DNA from: Cyclostephanos tholiformis | Taxonomy: Eukaryota > Bacillariophyta > Thalassiosirophyceae > Thalassiosirales > Thalassiosiraceae | DNA length: 18,617 bases | Assembly: GCA_036939975.1 (NCBI GenBank) | Contig: JALLPB010000274.1 | Location: 1 to 18,617 of the forward strand | Reading direction: 5' to 3' | Shown here: in pieces, positions 17,330 to 18,617 of the stretch | Numbering within the stretch: position 1 is the first letter of the stretch | How the letters are laid out: each line of letters opens with the position of its first letter | Program-made: the position numbers and the translations under genes | Notes under the pieces: model-generated | What the model saw: the letters and a program-made list of their open reading frames with translations, nothing else | Database searches by the model: none | Told to the model about the DNA's origin: nothing

Positions 17330-18391
17330 TCATAAACTTCCATTATCGAAAGTTTTCTGTGGATGCGTTGCATCAATCATAGAATGGTCCGGGTACGTCC
17401 TCGCCAAAGTTGCTACCGACAATCCCAAACCTAAATTTCCATTAGCCTCAACTTTATCTGATCTGTCCAAAACATCAATGACCAACTCATAAAGCCGATA
17501 GTTCCCCATCGCCGTCAAATGCAACCCATCACTCAGGTAATCTCCCTTCCAATGCTGCCTACTTTTATACAGATGCGAAGAGTCGCCATCTTGTCCATCT
17601 TTATTCTTTGCAATGGGCAGCTGCATCCCATTCCACAAATCAACGACAGGGATGCTCATTGCACTGGCGACTTGTATACAAGCCTCGGCATACAGCCTTG
17701 TTACGTTTTCATTATCACGACTTGGACTTTGTAATTCTGTATCGCATGGTGGTGGCGTCATGAGTGCCACTGCCGTCTCTTTGGCATTCCAAGTTTGTAT
17801 CATTCGAATAATTCGCATCAGGTTGTTTGTGTATTCCTTTATATGAACGTGGTTTCTGGAATGGGGTCCATCCGGAAGACACGAATCGTTGGCGCCGAAT
17901 CCAATGAGAAATGTATATTTTGGATGTCGCGTTCGCCGCCCTTGCTTCTCAACGAATGATTTCGATTGTGTATCATCAGTGAGGAGTTCGTGAATATTTA
18001 CAGAGCTAGGGCACGACGCATTAGCTGCCGTTCGATCATCGGAGTCAATCTCGATGTATTCGCCGTCACCGACACTGACAAGCGGTGATGCTGTAGGTCC
18101 CAGAATCTCTTCCAATATCAACGGCAGAACAGCCGCCCCCCATCGCGAATTATATCCATTCATGCCCCGATTTATCACGTCCATTCGCCTATTATATCGG
18201 ATCGCCAAGGACGTTCCCCATCCCTGCGCGTGCGAGGAGCCGAGCTCGGTGATGGAATCTCCGATGAGTATCAATTTTGGACGAGGGGCTAGCGTGGTGT
18301 GGAGGAGGTAGGTTTCAGGCGGGACGGTGGGAATGGTTACTTCCGGTGGCTGTTGTGGCGGCTGCGCAGTCGATGATGCGTCTTGTCCCAT
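17330..18391 (-). CDS. SGNH/GDSL-family esterase, isoamyl acetate-hydrolysing esterase (IAH1) type
   Basis: A 353-residue intact frame. SGNH hydrolase blocks are in order: block I GDSITELG with nucleophile Ser46; block II NRGMNGYNSRWG with Gly79; block III GFGAND with Gly166, Asn168 and Asp169; block V DGLHLTAMGN with Asp288 and His291 completing the triad. The order and the GYNSRW and DGLHL forms match the IAH1 branch, which hydrolyses short acyl esters such as acetate esters; the substrate here is not shown. It is longer than typical family members (about 240-250 residues) because of a Pro/Gln-rich N-terminus of about 38 residues, an acidic, Ser-rich insertion of about 55 residues between blocks II and III (roughly 98-155), and a C-terminal tail. 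No clear signal peptide is seen, so it is likely cytosolic. Confidence 0.9.
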   Translation of the reverse strand: MGQDASSTAQPPQQPPEVTIPTVPPETYLLHTTLAPRPKLILIGDSITELGSSHAQGWGTSLAIRYNRRMDVINRGMNGYNSRWGAAVLPLILEEILGPTASPLVSVGDGEYIEIDSDDRTAANASCPSSVNIHELLTDDTQSKSFVEKQGRRTRHPKYTFLIGFGANDSCLPDGPHSRNHVHIKEYTNNLMRIIRMIQTWNAKETAVALMTPPPCDTELQSPSRDNENVTRLYAEACIQVASAMSIPVVDLWNGMQLPIAKNKDGQDGDSSHLYKSRQHWKGDYLSDGLHLTAMGNYRLYELVIDVLDRSDKVEANGNLGLGLSVATLARTYPDHSMIDATHPQKTFDNGSL

Positions 18392-18617
18392 GGATTATAA
18401 GGAGTTTGTTGGATTTCGGGTGGATGCGTAGAGTGGGCATCGAAGGGATTATTGGAGTGTTCCCAAAATTAATTTTGTGTTTGATTCTCGCTAAACCCGT
18501 CACAAATACACTTATGCGCTAAATCGCGCTAAAACTCGCTAGTTTAAGTGGAAAAAAATCACAAACACAAGAGACTACCGGAATTGTAACATTTTACGCC
18601 TTTTGTTACGTACTTTG
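18392..18617 (-). promoter_or_regulatory. Upstream region of the esterase gene with CGCTAAA repeats
   Basis: CGCTAAA occurs at 18489-18495, 18517-18523 and 18527-18533, with a variant CGCTAGT at 18537-18543, about 100-150 bases before the esterase ATG. On the gene strand two copies read TTTAGCGC, one base from the E2F/DP consensus TTTSSCGC. It may be a promoter element; no factor can be assigned. No gene is seen in the rest of this end. Confidence 0.35.

Overview
The window is nuclear DNA from a eukaryotic microbe, most likely a diatom or another stramenopile. The reasons are large intron-poor genes, two short GT-AG introns of 74 bases each, a heat-shock-factor-type domain inside a multi-domain regulator, long acidic, arginine, glycine and proline tracts encoded by trinucleotide repeats, genes packed on both strands, and no bacterial operon structure. 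I found no rRNA, tRNA, CRISPR array or transposon. The species is an inference, not something read from the sequence.

Layout. 1-240 is the upstream region of gene 1 and starts with a cluster of AT-rich perfect palindromes. 241-3771 (+) encodes a 1176-residue chromatin or transcription regulator with a Myb repeat, an HSF-type domain, a methyl-CpG-binding-like domain, a twin CXC (tesmin/TSO1/LIN54) domain and two C-terminal Cys2-His-Cys fingers. 3772-4764 is intergenic, with G-runs just before gene 2. 4765-7712 (+, one intron) encodes a 957-residue protein with two F-box plus C2H2-finger modules. 7829-15200 (-, one intron) encodes a 2383-residue secretory or membrane protein: signal peptide, META domain, tandem TULIP/BPI-like modules, then a PqiA-like multi-pass membrane region. 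The assembly breaks this gene at two single-N junctions, each flanked by an identical 72-base duplication. Removing the duplications and the intron restores one frame of exactly 2384 codons. 15201-15642 is a divergent intergenic region carrying a degenerate copy of part of the first coding segment of the large gene. 15643-16971 (+) is an unrecognised 442-residue protein. 17330-18391 (-) is an IAH1-type SGNH/GDSL esterase, with a repeated CGCTAAA motif upstream.

The genes do not form a single pathway. Genes 1 and 2 look nuclear or regulatory (DNA and methyl-mark reading, ubiquitin-ligase adaptor). The large minus-strand gene looks like a membrane-anchored lipid-binding or lipid-transfer protein. 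The esterase is metabolic. The most novel item is the META-TULIP-PqiA fusion: in bacteria, PqiA/LetA works with MCE-ring proteins to move lipids between membranes, whereas here the same membrane module is fused to TULIP-like lipid-binding modules. Second is the single polypeptide that combines Myb, HSF, MBD and CXC domains.
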